From Bradyrhizobium betae (GTDB lineage Bacteria > Pseudomonadota > Alphaproteobacteria > Rhizobiales > Xanthobacteraceae), in the NCBI RefSeq assembly GCF_004123905.1, contig NZ_MZXW01000050.1, positions 62,001-126,000 on the forward strand: a stretch of DNA of 64,000 nucleotides, written 5' to 3'. Made by a program: the position numbers and the translations under genes. Each line of letters opens with the position of its first letter. Positions within the stretch are counted from its first letter, which is position 1. Below, in pieces: positions 25,284 through 34,777 of the stretch. The notes beneath the pieces were generated by a model. It was not told the DNA's origin, made no database searches, and worked only from the letters and a program-made list of their open reading frames with translations.

Positions 25284-26729
25284 TCAAAATGACCCGAACA
25301 CCGTACCCAGGACAAGGACAGCGGCGAGCGCAATGATGCAGGTTACGATCACGGTCATCACCATATCGAAATAGCTCTCGCGGTGGGTCAGCCCGCTGAT
25401 CTGAAGCAGTAACAAGACTGTACCGTTATGTGGAAGAGCATCGAGCGTGCCAGCGCCAATCGTGGTCACGCGATGCATCAGCGCCGGATCGATTCCGTGC
25501 TCAGCGGCGAGCCGCAAGAAGGTGTCGCCAAGTATATTGAGCACGATCGCCATCCCCCCGGAAGCGGTACCGGTAAGCGCAGCGAGCGCGTTCACGGAGA
25601 TCGTGAGAGAGATAAGGGGGCCTCCGCCAATCGCGAGTAGCGCGTCACGTACGTCCGCGAACGCGGGCAGCGCCGCAACGACAGCACCAAAGCCGACGAG
25701 ACTGCCGATCATCAGGATTGGCATGACGGAGGAAGCAGCGCCAGCATCCAGGCTTTCTCGCAACGCCGGGAAACGCCGATAGTTGAAGATGACGACAGTA
25801 AGGGTCGCAGCTCCGAGCGCAATGAGAACCGACCAGACGCCGGCCACTGCTCCGATCGTGGTGTCGCCCCACACCTCTTTGGCCAAGAACGAAAAATCCA
25901 GCCGTGGGAGGACGACCAGAGACATTAGGAAATTCGTACAGATGACTACAACCAGCGGCAATGCGGCAATCGCAAAGAGGGGTAGGCTGGCACTGTGCTT
26001 GCCATGCTGAAATTCAGCTGGATCAAAATCGCCGGCCGCGGTCGCCTGCATACGAACGGTCTCGTTGATACTGGAAGATACCTCCGAATTGCGATCATAG
26101 CCCTCGCCGGCCCTGCGAGCGGCCGCTTCTGCGCGGCGGAGCCACCACATGCCGATAATAAAAATGATGATCGAAGCGATGATGCCCAGACCGGGCGCCG
26201 CGAAGGTTGTTGTGCCGAAGTAAGGCATCGGAATGGCATTGTTGACAGACGGCGTTCCTGGCATTGCCGACATCGTGAACGTGAACGCCCCGAGACCGAT
26301 GGTAGCCGGCATCAAGCGGCGCGGAATGTTCGCAGCCTGGAACATCTCTTTCGCCATGGGGACTAACACGAAGAAGGCGACAAAGACGCTGACACCGCCG
26401 TAGGTGACCGCGGCCGAAGCCAGCACCACTGAGAGTATCGTGCGGCGTGTTCCCAATCGTTCAGTCAGAAAACGCGCGATCGAGGTGATCGAACCGCTGT
26501 CGTCCATCAGCTTGCCGAACAACCCGCCAAGCAGGAACATCGGAAACCACTGCGTAACGAATCGACCAGCAGCCGGCATAAAGGTCTGCGTCCAATGAGC
26601 AAGAAGCGGCTCACCCGAAATCGCGGCGGCAAGGAGCGCAGCCACCGGTGCCACTATGAGTACGCTCCAGCCTCGATAGGCAAGCCACATCAGCAGCGCG
26701 AGCCCGAGCAGTATCCCGACGAGTCCCAT
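25284..26729 (-). CDS. GntP-family permease
   Basis: A 481-residue integral membrane protein with about 12-14 hydrophobic segments. Starts MGLVGILLGLALLMWLAYRG; conserved regions include TYGGVSVFVAFFVLVPMAKE, MSAMPGTPSVNNAIPM and NALAALTGTASGGMAIVLN. The family (GntP, citrate/gluconate/3-hydroxybutyrate permeases) imports small hydroxycarboxylates with protons. It follows the urea channel on the same strand with a 110-bp gap, so may be an independent unit. The SDR fragment at 17352 resembles 3-hydroxybutyrate dehydrogenase, which would fit such a substrate; that link is only suggestive. Confidence 0.88.
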   Translation of the reverse strand: MGLVGILLGLALLMWLAYRGWSVLIVAPVAALLAAAISGEPLLAHWTQTFMPAAGRFVTQWFPMFLLGGLFGKLMDDSGSITSIARFLTERLGTRRTILSVVLASAAVTYGGVSVFVAFFVLVPMAKEMFQAANIPRRLMPATIGLGAFTFTMSAMPGTPSVNNAIPMPYFGTTTFAAPGLGIIASIIIFIIGMWWLRRAEAAARRAGEGYDRNSEVSSSINETVRMQATAAGDFDPAEFQHGKHSASLPLFAIAALPLVVVICTNFLMSLVVLPRLDFSFLAKEVWGDTTIGAVAGVWSVLIALGAATLTVVIFNYRRFPALRESLDAGAASSVMPILMIGSLVGFGAVVAALPAFADVRDALLAIGGGPLISLTISVNALAALTGTASGGMAIVLNILGDTFLRLAAEHGIDPALMHRVTTIGAGTLDALPHNGTVLLLLQISGLTHRESYFDMVMTVIVTCIIALAAVLVLGTVFGSF

Positions 26730-26839
26730 GATTCAGGCCCCCTCTTATCAACTTGATATCCAGGACGCTATGACGTCCCAGTTCGTCTTGGAGTATTACG
26801 AAATTAAGGTCAGACATATGAGCTTCCAAAAGTAGGGAT

Positions 26840-27856
26840 CTAGGTTGTGCGCGCTGTCGCGGCATCGTCTGTTGCGGTCGACGCCGGCTCGAAACACTGG
26901 CGTGGAAGAAGGAAGATCCACGTGATGAGCACAAAAGGCGCGGTAAGCGCAGGGATGGCGAGCGGCGTCAAGGCAACGTTCAACGCCGCTTGTGCGATGA
27001 CCGTAACCAGCGTGCCCAGCATGGCGTAGATCGCGACCCGCCAGCTCGGTCGGTAGAATACGGCACCCAGCGCGATCGCCGTCAGAACCGGGCTGAAACC
27101 GAGAAGACCGCCGGTGACCAGCTCGCTTTCGGCACCGAAAAGATGAGCCGCCAGGACTGCCAGTATCGCACCGGCGAGCGCGAATGCGGCGGCAGCCCAT
27201 GAGTTCACGGCCAGGCCAGCGAGCAGCAGAAGGCCGGCCACGCCGCTCGCCTTCAGGAAGACCTGTGAGATGCTTTGAAGCACACCCTGGACAAGGTCGA
27301 TGAGCTCGAGCGGGTTAACCTCATAGCGTTGAAAGGCGGTGACAACGTCGCCAGCCGGTAGTGCAGCCCCTGTGAGGCCGGAAAATCCATACGTGGCCAG
27401 CAGAAGGAGCCACGTCGTCAGCACGAACGGAAACGTCAGGCTGGACACACCCCAGGGCTTAAGGGCGTTGACGGTCCCGAGCATCGCGATAACCGAAACT
27501 GACGCCCCCAACACCACATAGACCCACATGAGCGCGTTCGGAGATAGAAATGTCGTCAACGCAAGTCCGACAAGGACGCCGTTGTATCCATAGAGCCCGG
27601 CATGGAGCGACGCTTGATCAGCGTTAAGCCATTGGGCCGTCACGTTTGCCACGACGACAGCGAGGACGCCGGCTATTGCCACTCGAGGAACGCCGGCTGC
27701 GTATGAACCCCAGGCGATCGCGGCCAGAAAGAGAAGCCCGGTTAATGGGTTGTCCTGAAACATGACTTGCCCGATGCTGCGCAAATTGATGTCCAGGAAC
27801 CGCACGATACCTGACGACGCAGAGAGGCTTTCCCACTTTGCCAAGATCTTGATCAA
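26840..27856 (-). CDS. Urea transporter (UT family channel)
   Basis: 338 residues, about ten membrane segments in two homologous halves. UT-family regions: GQVMFQDNPLTGLLFLAAIA, LYGYNGVLVGLALTTF, and the second-half counterparts GLLGFSPVLTAIALGAVFY and LTAPFVLITWIFLLP. The LPxPF-like filter appears as LTFPFVLTTW in the first half and LTAPFVLITW in the second. A cytoplasmic N-terminal helix of about 30 residues precedes the first segment. It lies 64 bp after ureD on the same strand, so urea entry is coupled to urease. Confidence 0.87.
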   Translation of the reverse strand: MIKILAKWESLSASSGIVRFLDINLRSIGQVMFQDNPLTGLLFLAAIAWGSYAAGVPRVAIAGVLAVVVANVTAQWLNADQASLHAGLYGYNGVLVGLALTTFLSPNALMWVYVVLGASVSVIAMLGTVNALKPWGVSSLTFPFVLTTWLLLLATYGFSGLTGAALPAGDVVTAFQRYEVNPLELIDLVQGVLQSISQVFLKASGVAGLLLLAGLAVNSWAAAAFALAGAILAVLAAHLFGAESELVTGGLLGFSPVLTAIALGAVFYRPSWRVAIYAMLGTLVTVIAQAALNVALTPLAIPALTAPFVLITWIFLLPRQCFEPASTATDDAATARTT

Positions 27857-27920
27857 TGCTGCCTCCTCGAACGTGTCGACGTCGGCTGTTGGAGATCACC
27901 TGTTGGGCGCAGCCGATCCG

Positions 27921-28871
27921 CTAGCGCCAAAGATAGGGCGGAGGTAGCGCGGCGCCGATGATCTCCTGACGTGCCACGCTCCAGAACTCACGCGCCTTGG
28001 CTTTCACTTGCGCGGTTTCGCGGCCCAACACCTTGAAGATCAGGCCGGCGTCGTTGGGCAAATGGCACGCGCCGAACGCAACACCCTCCGCAAGGTCAAT
28101 GTCGGCTTCTACACGCTCGTAGATCCGGTCTGCCTTGTCCTTGGGCGCGCACAGGATCACATTGGCGAACACATCAAAGGAGTCCATCACGCCAGTCTGC
28201 CGCATCACATATCGCTGCGGCTCGATTACCAGCTTCTCTGCGAACAAGGAAAGACCATCGGGCCGCGCAGCTGCTGTTGATATCGACAGCACGGTTGCTC
28301 CGAAGCACTCGTCGGGATGATGGTGCTTTCGGCCCGGCTGAATAAGTTCCGAGAGGAGCAATGTGGCCGACGGAGCGACGGAGATTTGTGTGTCGCTGAT
28401 AAATCGTGCGTGCCGGTGCGGGATCACGGGTTCGGGAAGGAACTCCAGGTATGCGTCATCGGCAAGCGTTATGGTTTGACTTTGCGCCGCATAATTGGCG
28501 TCCATCGCGTGGATCTTGGTTGCCGATTGGGAGGTAAGGTGAGCTTGCGCGCCCGGACAAAGGGTGACGTCCAGAGCGAGCCGGTCTCCCTGCAGCAAGC
28601 AGCCCGTGGTGGTGATCAGGAAGACATAGGCCAAACCCGGCATTTGTTCGTCGCAATGCAACGCGCGCTGCACCATGTAGGGAGCGCGGCGTTCCAGGTT
28701 TGCCAGGATCGTCTTGCCAGAGCGGTGCTCGAAACCCAGACGGAGGAAACCCGTCTTGCCCACTGTGCCGCTGCTCATCTGCGGCGGTTCATCCTGGAAC
28801 GAGGCGAATTCCGGCATCGATGCGCCGAGCGCCTCAGCGCGTGTCCAGGGAGGGAAGGGCGCTGGTATCAT
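27921..28871 (-). CDS. ureD: Urease accessory protein UreD
   Basis: 316 residues with typical UreD/UreH text: LERRAPYMVQRALHCDE, ITTTGCLLQGDRLALDV, SATKIHAMD and EFLPEPVIPHRHARF. UreD binds apo-urease and forms the scaffold for UreF and UreG during nickel loading. Here it is the last urease gene, overlapping ureG by 4 bp, instead of leading the operon as in many proteobacteria. The N-terminal ~30 residues before the conserved core are unusual in composition but in frame with a good start. Confidence 0.93.
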   Translation of the reverse strand: MIPAPFPPWTRAEALGASMPEFASFQDEPPQMSSGTVGKTGFLRLGFEHRSGKTILANLERRAPYMVQRALHCDEQMPGLAYVFLITTTGCLLQGDRLALDVTLCPGAQAHLTSQSATKIHAMDANYAAQSQTITLADDAYLEFLPEPVIPHRHARFISDTQISVAPSATLLLSELIQPGRKHHHPDECFGATVLSISTAAARPDGLSLFAEKLVIEPQRYVMRQTGVMDSFDVFANVILCAPKDKADRIYERVEADIDLAEGVAFGACHLPNDAGLIFKVLGRETAQVKAKAREFWSVARQEIIGAALPPPYLWR

Positions 28872-29512
28872 GCTGAACGCCGTGCGCGCGGATTGATATC
28901 GAACAGAAACTCCCGCTCGATCAGCGCGACCAATTCCGGAACACCTTCTCCCGTCTTGCAGTTCGTGAACAGGAACGGTTTGCTGCCGCGCATCATCCGC
29001 GAATCGTGCTTCATCACGTCAAGGCTGGCCCCGACATGGGGGGCAAGATCTGTTTTGTTGATCACTAGTATGTCGGAATACGTGATCCCGGGTCCGTTCT
29101 TGCGAGGGATCTTATCGCCCGCGGCGACGTCGATTACATAAATGAAGTAGTCCACCAATGCTGGCGAAAAGGTGAGCGTCAGGTTGTCGCCTCCGCTTTC
29201 GATCAGCACGACGTCGCTATCCGGAAAGCGCCGTTCCATATCCTCGACCGCAGCGAGGTTCATGCTTGGGTCTTCGCGCACCGCAGTATGAGGGCAGGCG
29301 CCCGTCTCCACTCCGAGAATGCGTTCCTGGAGCAGGATGCCCTTGAGGGTACGCTGAACGTGCTTGGCGTCTTCGGTCGTCACCACGTCGTTGGTGATGA
29401 TAAGCACCTTGATGCCGAGGTCGAGCAACCGCGGTGTTATGGCTTCCACGATCGCGGTCTTGCCTGACCCGACCGGGCCGCCGATGCCGATGCGCGTGAT
29501 ATTCTTCGACAT
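28868..29512 (-). CDS. ureG: Urease accessory GTPase UreG
   Basis: 214 residues. P-loop GIGGPVGSGKTAIVEAITP, metal-binding CPH motif in ETGACPHTAVREDPSMN, and the guanine-specific NKTD in LVINKTDLAPHVG. GTP hydrolysis by UreG drives nickel insertion into urease. Located between ureF and ureD. Confidence 0.96.
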   Translation of the reverse strand: MSKNITRIGIGGPVGSGKTAIVEAITPRLLDLGIKVLIITNDVVTTEDAKHVQRTLKGILLQERILGVETGACPHTAVREDPSMNLAAVEDMERRFPDSDVVLIESGGDNLTLTFSPALVDYFIYVIDVAAGDKIPRKNGPGITYSDILVINKTDLAPHVGASLDVMKHDSRMMRGSKPFLFTNCKTGEGVPELVALIEREFLFDINPRARRSA

Positions 29513-29530
29513 CCGAGGCTCCCTTCGACG

Positions 29531-30250
29531 TCAGTTCATGAACAGGCGCACATGCGCTCTGGTATGGACAGCGGCCAGAATGTCCGTCAATGGCGCAAAA
29601 CCTGCCATGTCCGACAGCCGCGCCGCCGCGGCGGCCTCGTACATCCCTGCCGCTTGCCCGGTAAGCTCGTACAGAATCGTCTGGGTCTCGATGTGGCTGA
29701 CTTTCATCAACCGCAAGGCCGCGCCAAGGATTGTTGTCGCAACGCCGTATTGGTGCACGACAAACGCCCGGCTGGCCGGCAGATCCTGTGCGGAAAAATT
29801 GATCGCCAGAGCTATCGGGTAGCAACCGGGGGTAACAGACGTTTCGATGCGTTCACGCCAGGTGCGAAGCAGCGGCGCGCCCACCATCTCCACACCCATC
29901 TCCGTGAATTTCTTGCCCATGCGAACCGACATTGTTCGCGCTTCATCTGAAAGCTTGCGCGCGTACACCTGCGCATCGATCCTGACGAGGATATCGACGT
30001 CACCGGCAGCCGCCGCGCGATGCGCGGCGATCAGGGCGATACAGTCACCACGCGCCGCCTGGTCCAACGCGGTGCGTGCGAACGCTCGAAGCGTTGCCGC
30101 ATTGGTGACGACGCCTTTCTGGATGGCGGATTCCAGGCCGGAAGAAAACGCGAACGCCCCAATGGGGAACATCGAGTCACCAAACTGCAGCATCCGCGAG
30201 AGCGATGCGATGCTGCTCGACGCATCGGCGCCGTCATTCTCGATGGTCAT
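29531..30250 (-). CDS. ureF: Urease accessory protein UreF
   Basis: 239 residues. Conserved UreF parts: LQFGDSMFPIGAFAFSSGLE, GDCIALIAAHRAA and SHIETQTILYELTGQA. UreF joins UreD and regulates UreG's GTPase. Overlaps ureE by 17 bp. Confidence 0.93.
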   Translation of the reverse strand: MTIENDGADASSSIASLSRMLQFGDSMFPIGAFAFSSGLESAIQKGVVTNAATLRAFARTALDQAARGDCIALIAAHRAAAAGDVDILVRIDAQVYARKLSDEARTMSVRMGKKFTEMGVEMVGAPLLRTWRERIETSVTPGCYPIALAINFSAQDLPASRAFVVHQYGVATTILGAALRLMKVSHIETQTILYELTGQAAGMYEAAAAARLSDMAGFAPLTDILAAVHTRAHVRLFMN

Positions 30251-30926
30251 GTGCAGAACCGGCCGTTGCCGGCGATGTTAATTCCTGAGCGGCGGCTCCC
30301 GGATGGGCGTGGACGTGTGTCGGTGGATGTCCGTACACGCGTCCCGTCTCGGCCTCGACACCGGCATAGCTCTCATGGGTGTGTGAATGGACCGGCCCCT
30401 CCGCGCCACCGAAAAGCCGACGTGATTCATGCGGCGCGAGGTAGGGAACGACCACCCGGCCGGGTACGAATTGGTAGCGGATTCCTTCAAAACGGTGCGT
30501 ATTCATGACGGACGCCATCACCTTGCGATCGACGGTCAGCGGGACGTAGACGGAGTTGTCCTTGACCAATGCCGGCCAATGCTGATTACCCATCGCGTGG
30601 CCCAGTTCAACGCATGTGCGCATGGCCATTTCGGGCGCGAGGTTCATCAGCTCGTCCAGATGCACGATCATCACGTCACGCAACTCGATTCGCGCGACAA
30701 GTGCCGAGAGCGCCTGGGCATCCCAGAGCAGCACGTCGCCATCGTGGATATGGGTGGCGCGGTCGATTGAGACTGCGATCTCCACCCCCTTTGCAGTCGT
30801 CTTGCGGAAGCGGCTTTTCTGCGCTTCCCACTGGTCGATCTCCAGCAAGTCAGTGTCCGCGGCAGACAAGCGGTCGGCCCATTCGGGATCGCCGATGTTG
30901 CCCAGAACGGTCTGGATGAGGATCAT
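30234..30926 (-). CDS. ureE: Urease accessory protein UreE (nickel metallochaperone)
   Basis: 230 residues, long for UreE. The N-terminal peptide-binding domain is followed by the metal-binding domain with VELGHAMGNQHWPA (the conserved metal His) and a C-terminal His-rich region, HSHTHESYAG and PPTHVHAHPG, ending SAHDHRE. The His-rich tail should store nickel, as in Klebsiella UreE. It delivers nickel to the UreDFG-urease complex. Overlaps ureF. Confidence 0.93.
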   Translation of the reverse strand: MILIQTVLGNIGDPEWADRLSAADTDLLEIDQWEAQKSRFRKTTAKGVEIAVSIDRATHIHDGDVLLWDAQALSALVARIELRDVMIVHLDELMNLAPEMAMRTCVELGHAMGNQHWPALVKDNSVYVPLTVDRKVMASVMNTHRFEGIRYQFVPGRVVVPYLAPHESRRLFGGAEGPVHSHTHESYAGVEAETGRVYGHPPTHVHAHPGAAAQELTSPATAGSAHDHRE

Positions 30927-30936
30927 GGCGGGCGCC

Positions 30937-32658
30937 TTAACTGAAGAAATACTTCTGGTTCAGCGAGACAGTCGTCAAAGGCTGTACGGTCGCGTGCTTG
31001 CCGTCGACGGTGACGGCGAAAGTCTCCGGACTGACTTCAATTTTCGGGGTTCCGGTATTTCGGATCATGTCGCGCTTGCCGATCTTGCGGACGTTTCGCA
31101 CCGGCATCACCTGCCGGCGAAGCTCCAGACGCTCCTTGATCCCGGCAGCATGAGCGACGCCGGAGACGAACGTGATGCAGTTGGCCGCCAATGCATGGCC
31201 GTAAGCCCCGAACATCGGCCGATAGTAGGTCGGCTGCGGCGTCGGCAGCGACGCGTTCGGATCGCCCATCACTGCCCAGCTGATGAAGCCGTTCTTGATG
31301 ATGATCTTGGGCTTGGCGCCGAAGAACGCTGGCTCCCACAGGACGAGGTCGGCGATCTTGCCGACCTCGACCGAACCCAGCACGTCGGCAATACCGTGCG
31401 TGATCGCCGGATTGATGGTGATCTTCGCCACGTAGCGCAGCACCCGGAAATTGTCGTTGCCGGGCGCGTCCTCCGGCAGCTTGCCGCGCCCGTTCTTCAT
31501 CGCATCGGCGGTCTGGATGCAACGCAGCCAGCATTCCCCGATGCGTCCCATCGCCTGCGAATCGCTTGAGAACATCGAGATTACGCCGAGGTCCTGGAGG
31601 ACGTTTTCGGCGGCGATGGTTTCAGCTCGGATTCGGCTCTCGGTGAACGCAACATCCGACGGGATGTCGGGGCTGAGGTGGTGACACACCATGATCATGT
31701 CATAGAGCTCCGCCTGTGAGTTGATGCCGTAGGGGAGCGTAGGGTTGGTCGAAGACGGTAAGACGTTGGGAAGGCCCGCGATCTTGATGATGTCGGGCGC
31801 GTGGCCGCCGCCGGATCCTTCGGTATGGAACGAATGGACCGTGCGCCCCTCAAACGCCTCGATCGAATCGTCGACGAAGCCGGATTCGTTCAGCGTGTCG
31901 GTATGGATGCACACTTGAGTGTCCGTCTCGTCTGCGACGGTGAGCGCAGACCGAAGCACCGCCGGGGTGGTGCCCCAGTCCTCGTGACATTTCACGCCGA
32001 TCGCGCCCGCCTCGATCTGTTCCACCAGAGCTGCTTTGCCGTGTCCGTGCCCCTTGCCGAGAATGCCGACGTTGAGCGGCCAGTTTTCGAACGCGCGCAA
32101 CATCATGCGGATGTTTCCGGGACCCGATGTGACGGTCGTCGCGTAGGAGCCGTCCGAAGGACCGGTGCCGCCACCGATCAATGTCGTCGTGCCGTTTGAG
32201 AGCGCCGCCTGCGCCTGCTGCGGAGAGATGAAATGGATGTGCGTGTCGATCCCGGCGGCCGTCAGGATCAGATGTGAGCCCGAGATGGCATCGGTGGCCA
32301 GGCCAATCTCCAGGCCAGGTGTAACGCGATCCATCGTCTGCGGATTGCCGGCCTTGCCGATCGCGCTGATACAGCCGTCCCTGATCCCCACATCTGCTTT
32401 CACCACGCCCAGTACCGCGTCGATCACGGTCACGTTGGTGATCACGAGGTCAGGAGCACCGCCCGCCCGCGTCACCTGATTGTCCATGCCCATGCCCTCA
32501 CGCATGCTCTTGCCACCGCCGAAGACGAGCTCGTCGCCGTAGCCGCCGCGTAAATCGCGCTCTATTTCCACGAACAAGCCCGTGTCGCCCAGGCGGATGC
32601 GGTCACCTGTCGTCGGACCGAACAGGCCGACATATTCTTGCCGAGACATGGTAGGCAT
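30937..32658 (-). CDS. ureC: Urease alpha subunit UreC
   Basis: 573 residues, catalytic subunit. Starts MPTMSRQEYVGLFGPTTGDR; nickel-site HIHFISPQQ, the carbamylated Lys in AIGVKCHEDWGTTPA, the mobile-flap Cys/His in MVCHHLSPDIPSDVAF and the downstream FSSDSQAMGR. All metal ligands visible are intact. The residue after the carbamylated Lys is Cys, where Leu is usual (KLHEDWG). Hydrolyses urea to ammonia and carbamate with UreA and UreB. Confidence 0.97.
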   Translation of the reverse strand: MPTMSRQEYVGLFGPTTGDRIRLGDTGLFVEIERDLRGGYGDELVFGGGKSMREGMGMDNQVTRAGGAPDLVITNVTVIDAVLGVVKADVGIRDGCISAIGKAGNPQTMDRVTPGLEIGLATDAISGSHLILTAAGIDTHIHFISPQQAQAALSNGTTTLIGGGTGPSDGSYATTVTSGPGNIRMMLRAFENWPLNVGILGKGHGHGKAALVEQIEAGAIGVKCHEDWGTTPAVLRSALTVADETDTQVCIHTDTLNESGFVDDSIEAFEGRTVHSFHTEGSGGGHAPDIIKIAGLPNVLPSSTNPTLPYGINSQAELYDMIMVCHHLSPDIPSDVAFTESRIRAETIAAENVLQDLGVISMFSSDSQAMGRIGECWLRCIQTADAMKNGRGKLPEDAPGNDNFRVLRYVAKITINPAITHGIADVLGSVEVGKIADLVLWEPAFFGAKPKIIIKNGFISWAVMGDPNASLPTPQPTYYRPMFGAYGHALAANCITFVSGVAHAAGIKERLELRRQVMPVRNVRKIGKRDMIRNTGTPKIEVSPETFAVTVDGKHATVQPLTTVSLNQKYFFS

Positions 32659-32702
32659 AGTGGCCCTCGTTCAAGCTCTGCTGTTCGACGCGATCTCACG
32701 CC

Positions 32703-33140
32703 TTATGTCGATCGGAAGCCTCGCTTCGCCGCCTGCGCCACCGCCTTGGATTTGACTGTGGCGGCGTCTTGGCCTGCGGTTGGACCATCGACGAGATTGT
32801 TGAAACCATAGACGGCGCGCTTGCCGCCGTAGGGAACGAGTTGAACCTCGCGTTCGTCACCGGGCTCGAACCGCGTTGCGGTCGATGACGGAATGTTCAG
32901 GCGCAGCCCAAAGGCGGCCGAGCGATCGAATTCCAGCGCACGATTGACTTCGAAAAAATGGAAGTGCGATCCGACCTGTATCGGGCGATCGCCCGCGTTG
33001 CGTACCTTAAGCGTCGTCACCGGACGATCGGCATCGAATGCGATCGCCGCTGAACTGCACACGTAGCCGCCGACCGGCACGTCCCTTGTCGCCGGGTCGA
33101 CATTTGCGGCAACGGCAGGGCCCACTTTTGGTCCAGCCAT
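32703..33140 (-). CDS. ureB: Urease beta subunit UreB
   Basis: 145 residues, longer than the usual ~100-110 because of a C-terminal extension (TAGQDAATVKSKAVAQAAKR). Core text: RPIQVGSHFHFFEVNRALEF, AFGLRLNIPSSTATRFEPGD and VQLVPYGGKRAVYGFNNLVDG. Structural partner of UreA and UreC. 20 bp after ureA. Confidence 0.95.
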   Translation of the reverse strand: MAGPKVGPAVAANVDPATRDVPVGGYVCSSAAIAFDADRPVTTLKVRNAGDRPIQVGSHFHFFEVNRALEFDRSAAFGLRLNIPSSTATRFEPGDEREVQLVPYGGKRAVYGFNNLVDGPTAGQDAATVKSKAVAQAAKRGFRST

Positions 33141-33160
33141 GTTAACCTCCTGTCAGGCAC

Positions 33161-33463
33161 TCACTGGATGGGCGTGTGCACCGTCACCAGGCGGCTGCCG
33201 TCGGTGAACACCGCCTCGATCTGCACCATTGGAACGAGATCGGCGACGCCGTCCTTCACATCAGCCTTGGTCAGGGCGGTACGCGCCTCCTTGGTTACGT
33301 CTTCGATTGTTTTCCCAGCGCGTGCGCCATCGAGGGCGACCGCTGAGATAACGGCGACGGCTTCGGGATAATTGAGCTTGAGGCCCTTGGCTCTTCGCTT
33401 TAACGCGACATCTGCCATCATGTAGACGAGCAGCTTGTCGAACTCTCTTGGAGTGAGCTGCAT
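33161..33463 (-). CDS. ureA: Urease gamma subunit UreA
   Basis: 100 residues, standard length. MQLTPREFDKLLVYMMADVA, KGLKLNYPEAVAVISA and VEAVFTDGSRLVTVHTPIQ-type C-terminus (here IEAVFTDGSRL). First gene of the ureABCEFGD operon; promoter must lie in the 202-bp gap shared with the divergent nickel permease. Confidence 0.95.
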   Translation of the reverse strand: MQLTPREFDKLLVYMMADVALKRRAKGLKLNYPEAVAVISAVALDGARAGKTIEDVTKEARTALTKADVKDGVADLVPMVQIEAVFTDGSRLVTVHTPIQ

Positions 33464-33665
33464 GCAATCCTCCGGGCCCGCCTGGCTTGCCTTAGTGCAA
33501 GGACAGCCACCACGAGTAGGTGCCTCACACCCGTCAGTGTCAATCAGGGTTCTCCCCCGGTCTTCTATCGGAATCGCCCTGATGGACTAGCCATCACAAG
33601 CGGACGTATCGTTTTGCAGTATCCGAAAGTTTCCTGGCTCCGATGCCCATCTTGAAACGTGCGCA
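33464..33665. promoter_or_regulatory. Divergent control region of urease operon and nickel permease
   Basis: 202 bp with no gene, lying between ureA (minus) and the nickel permease (plus). Both promoters should be here. I found no clear NtrC-type sigma-54 box, NikR dyad or riboswitch by eye. Confidence 0.5.
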
Positions 33666-34502
33666 ATGACCGGAGCCGCCCTGAATGTCTTGTCCTTCCT
33701 GTATCTCGGCTTCCTGCTCGGGATGCGGCATGCGGCCGACGCCGACCATGTGGTCGCCATTGCGACAATCGTCAGCCGCGAGCGCAGCGTGGCGGGCTCG
33801 GTGCTGATCGGCGCCGCCTGGGGCGTCGGGCACACCGTCACGGTCATGGCAGTCGGCGCGGCAATCATCGTGTTCGGGGTCGTCATTCCGCCGCGGCTCG
33901 GCGTGTCGATGGAATTTGCCGTCGGCGTCATGCTCGTCCTGCTCGGCGTTCTCACCTTGGCAGGGATAGGCCGCGCGGGCGGGGTGGCCCGTGTGCATGC
34001 GGGCGTTCCCAGCGTACATGAACTCGACGTCCACGACCACCTCCATGCGCACGGCGACTATTTGCACCGGCATCCGCACGGTCACAGTTCCGGGGTGCAC
34101 GGTCACGCCGACGAGCACACGCCGCTGGCGCGGCTCGACCGCAGCGGGCTCGGTTGGATCGCGCTTTATGACTGGCTGCGCCCCTTCGTAATCGGCCTCG
34201 TGCACGGCCTGGCAGGGTCGACCGCCGTCGCCCTAATGATCCTTTCGATCATCCGCGAACCGGTGGCCGCGCTCGGGTATCTCCTGCTGTTCGGGCTCGG
34301 GACTATCGTCGGAATGATGCTCATCACGCTAATCCTGTCGGCGCCGTTTACGTTCACGGCGGTCAATCTGCCGAAATTCAATTGGCTGCTCCGCGTGGCA
34401 TCGGGCTTGGTCAGCTTCTCCTTCGGGGTGGTCCTGATCTACGGCATCGGTTTTGCCGAGGGCCGCATGTTCACCGACATGCCGATCTGGAATCCCCATT
34501 AA
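33666..34502 (+). CDS. Nickel/cobalt permease (NiCoT/HoxN-NixA-related)
   Basis: 278 residues with about 6-8 membrane segments. The NiCoT signature H-x4-D-H is present as GMRHAADADHVVAIAT. A cytoplasmic loop is strongly His-rich: DVHDHLHAHGDYLHRHPHGH followed by VHGHADEHT. The partner motif LVHGLAGSTAVALM opens the second half. It is divergent from the urease operon, so its role is almost certainly Ni2+ supply for urease. Start ATG 33666. Confidence 0.9.
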   Translation: MTGAALNVLSFLYLGFLLGMRHAADADHVVAIATIVSRERSVAGSVLIGAAWGVGHTVTVMAVGAAIIVFGVVIPPRLGVSMEFAVGVMLVLLGVLTLAGIGRAGGVARVHAGVPSVHELDVHDHLHAHGDYLHRHPHGHSSGVHGHADEHTPLARLDRSGLGWIALYDWLRPFVIGLVHGLAGSTAVALMILSIIREPVAALGYLLLFGLGTIVGMMLITLILSAPFTFTAVNLPKFNWLLRVASGLVSFSFGVVLIYGIGFAEGRMFTDMPIWNPH

Positions 34503-34621
34503 CCTAGCCGTCGGCTTGGGGTCAGCGGCAAGCCATGAGTGCGTAGGTCTGATTCGTTGCCGACACCGCTCAGAAACCGAAGGACAGTGTCGCAATAATA
34601 CATGGAGGATTCGCCATTCAG

Positions 34622-34777
34622 ATGATGAGCATGCGCGGTGGGCGGACATTGTTGCCGGTCGGGGTCATTGTGGCGCTCGCCCTAATGATCGGGGCTCGAG
34701 GACAAGTAGCTCGCTTTCGGTTGGGGGTGGACTCAGGCGGTGCATTGGCTAGCTGTTCTCGATGCTGCTGCGCCTGA
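34622..34777 (+). CDS. Possible small membrane peptide, unknown
   Basis: A 51-residue frame with one hydrophobic stretch (TLLPVGVIVALALMIGARG) and a cysteine-rich end (SCSRCCCA). TGGAGGA occurs about 13 bp before the ATG, rather far. No family recognised; it lies after the nickel permease, where small metal-transport proteins sometimes occur, but no His ligands are present. May be chance. Confidence 0.2.
   Translation: MMSMRGGRTLLPVGVIVALALMIGARGQVARFRLGVDSGGALASCSRCCCA

Noticed and set aside
33464..33665. Guanidine or other riboswitch ahead of the urease operon
   Set aside because: No conserved aptamer motifs or expression platform could be identified by eye.
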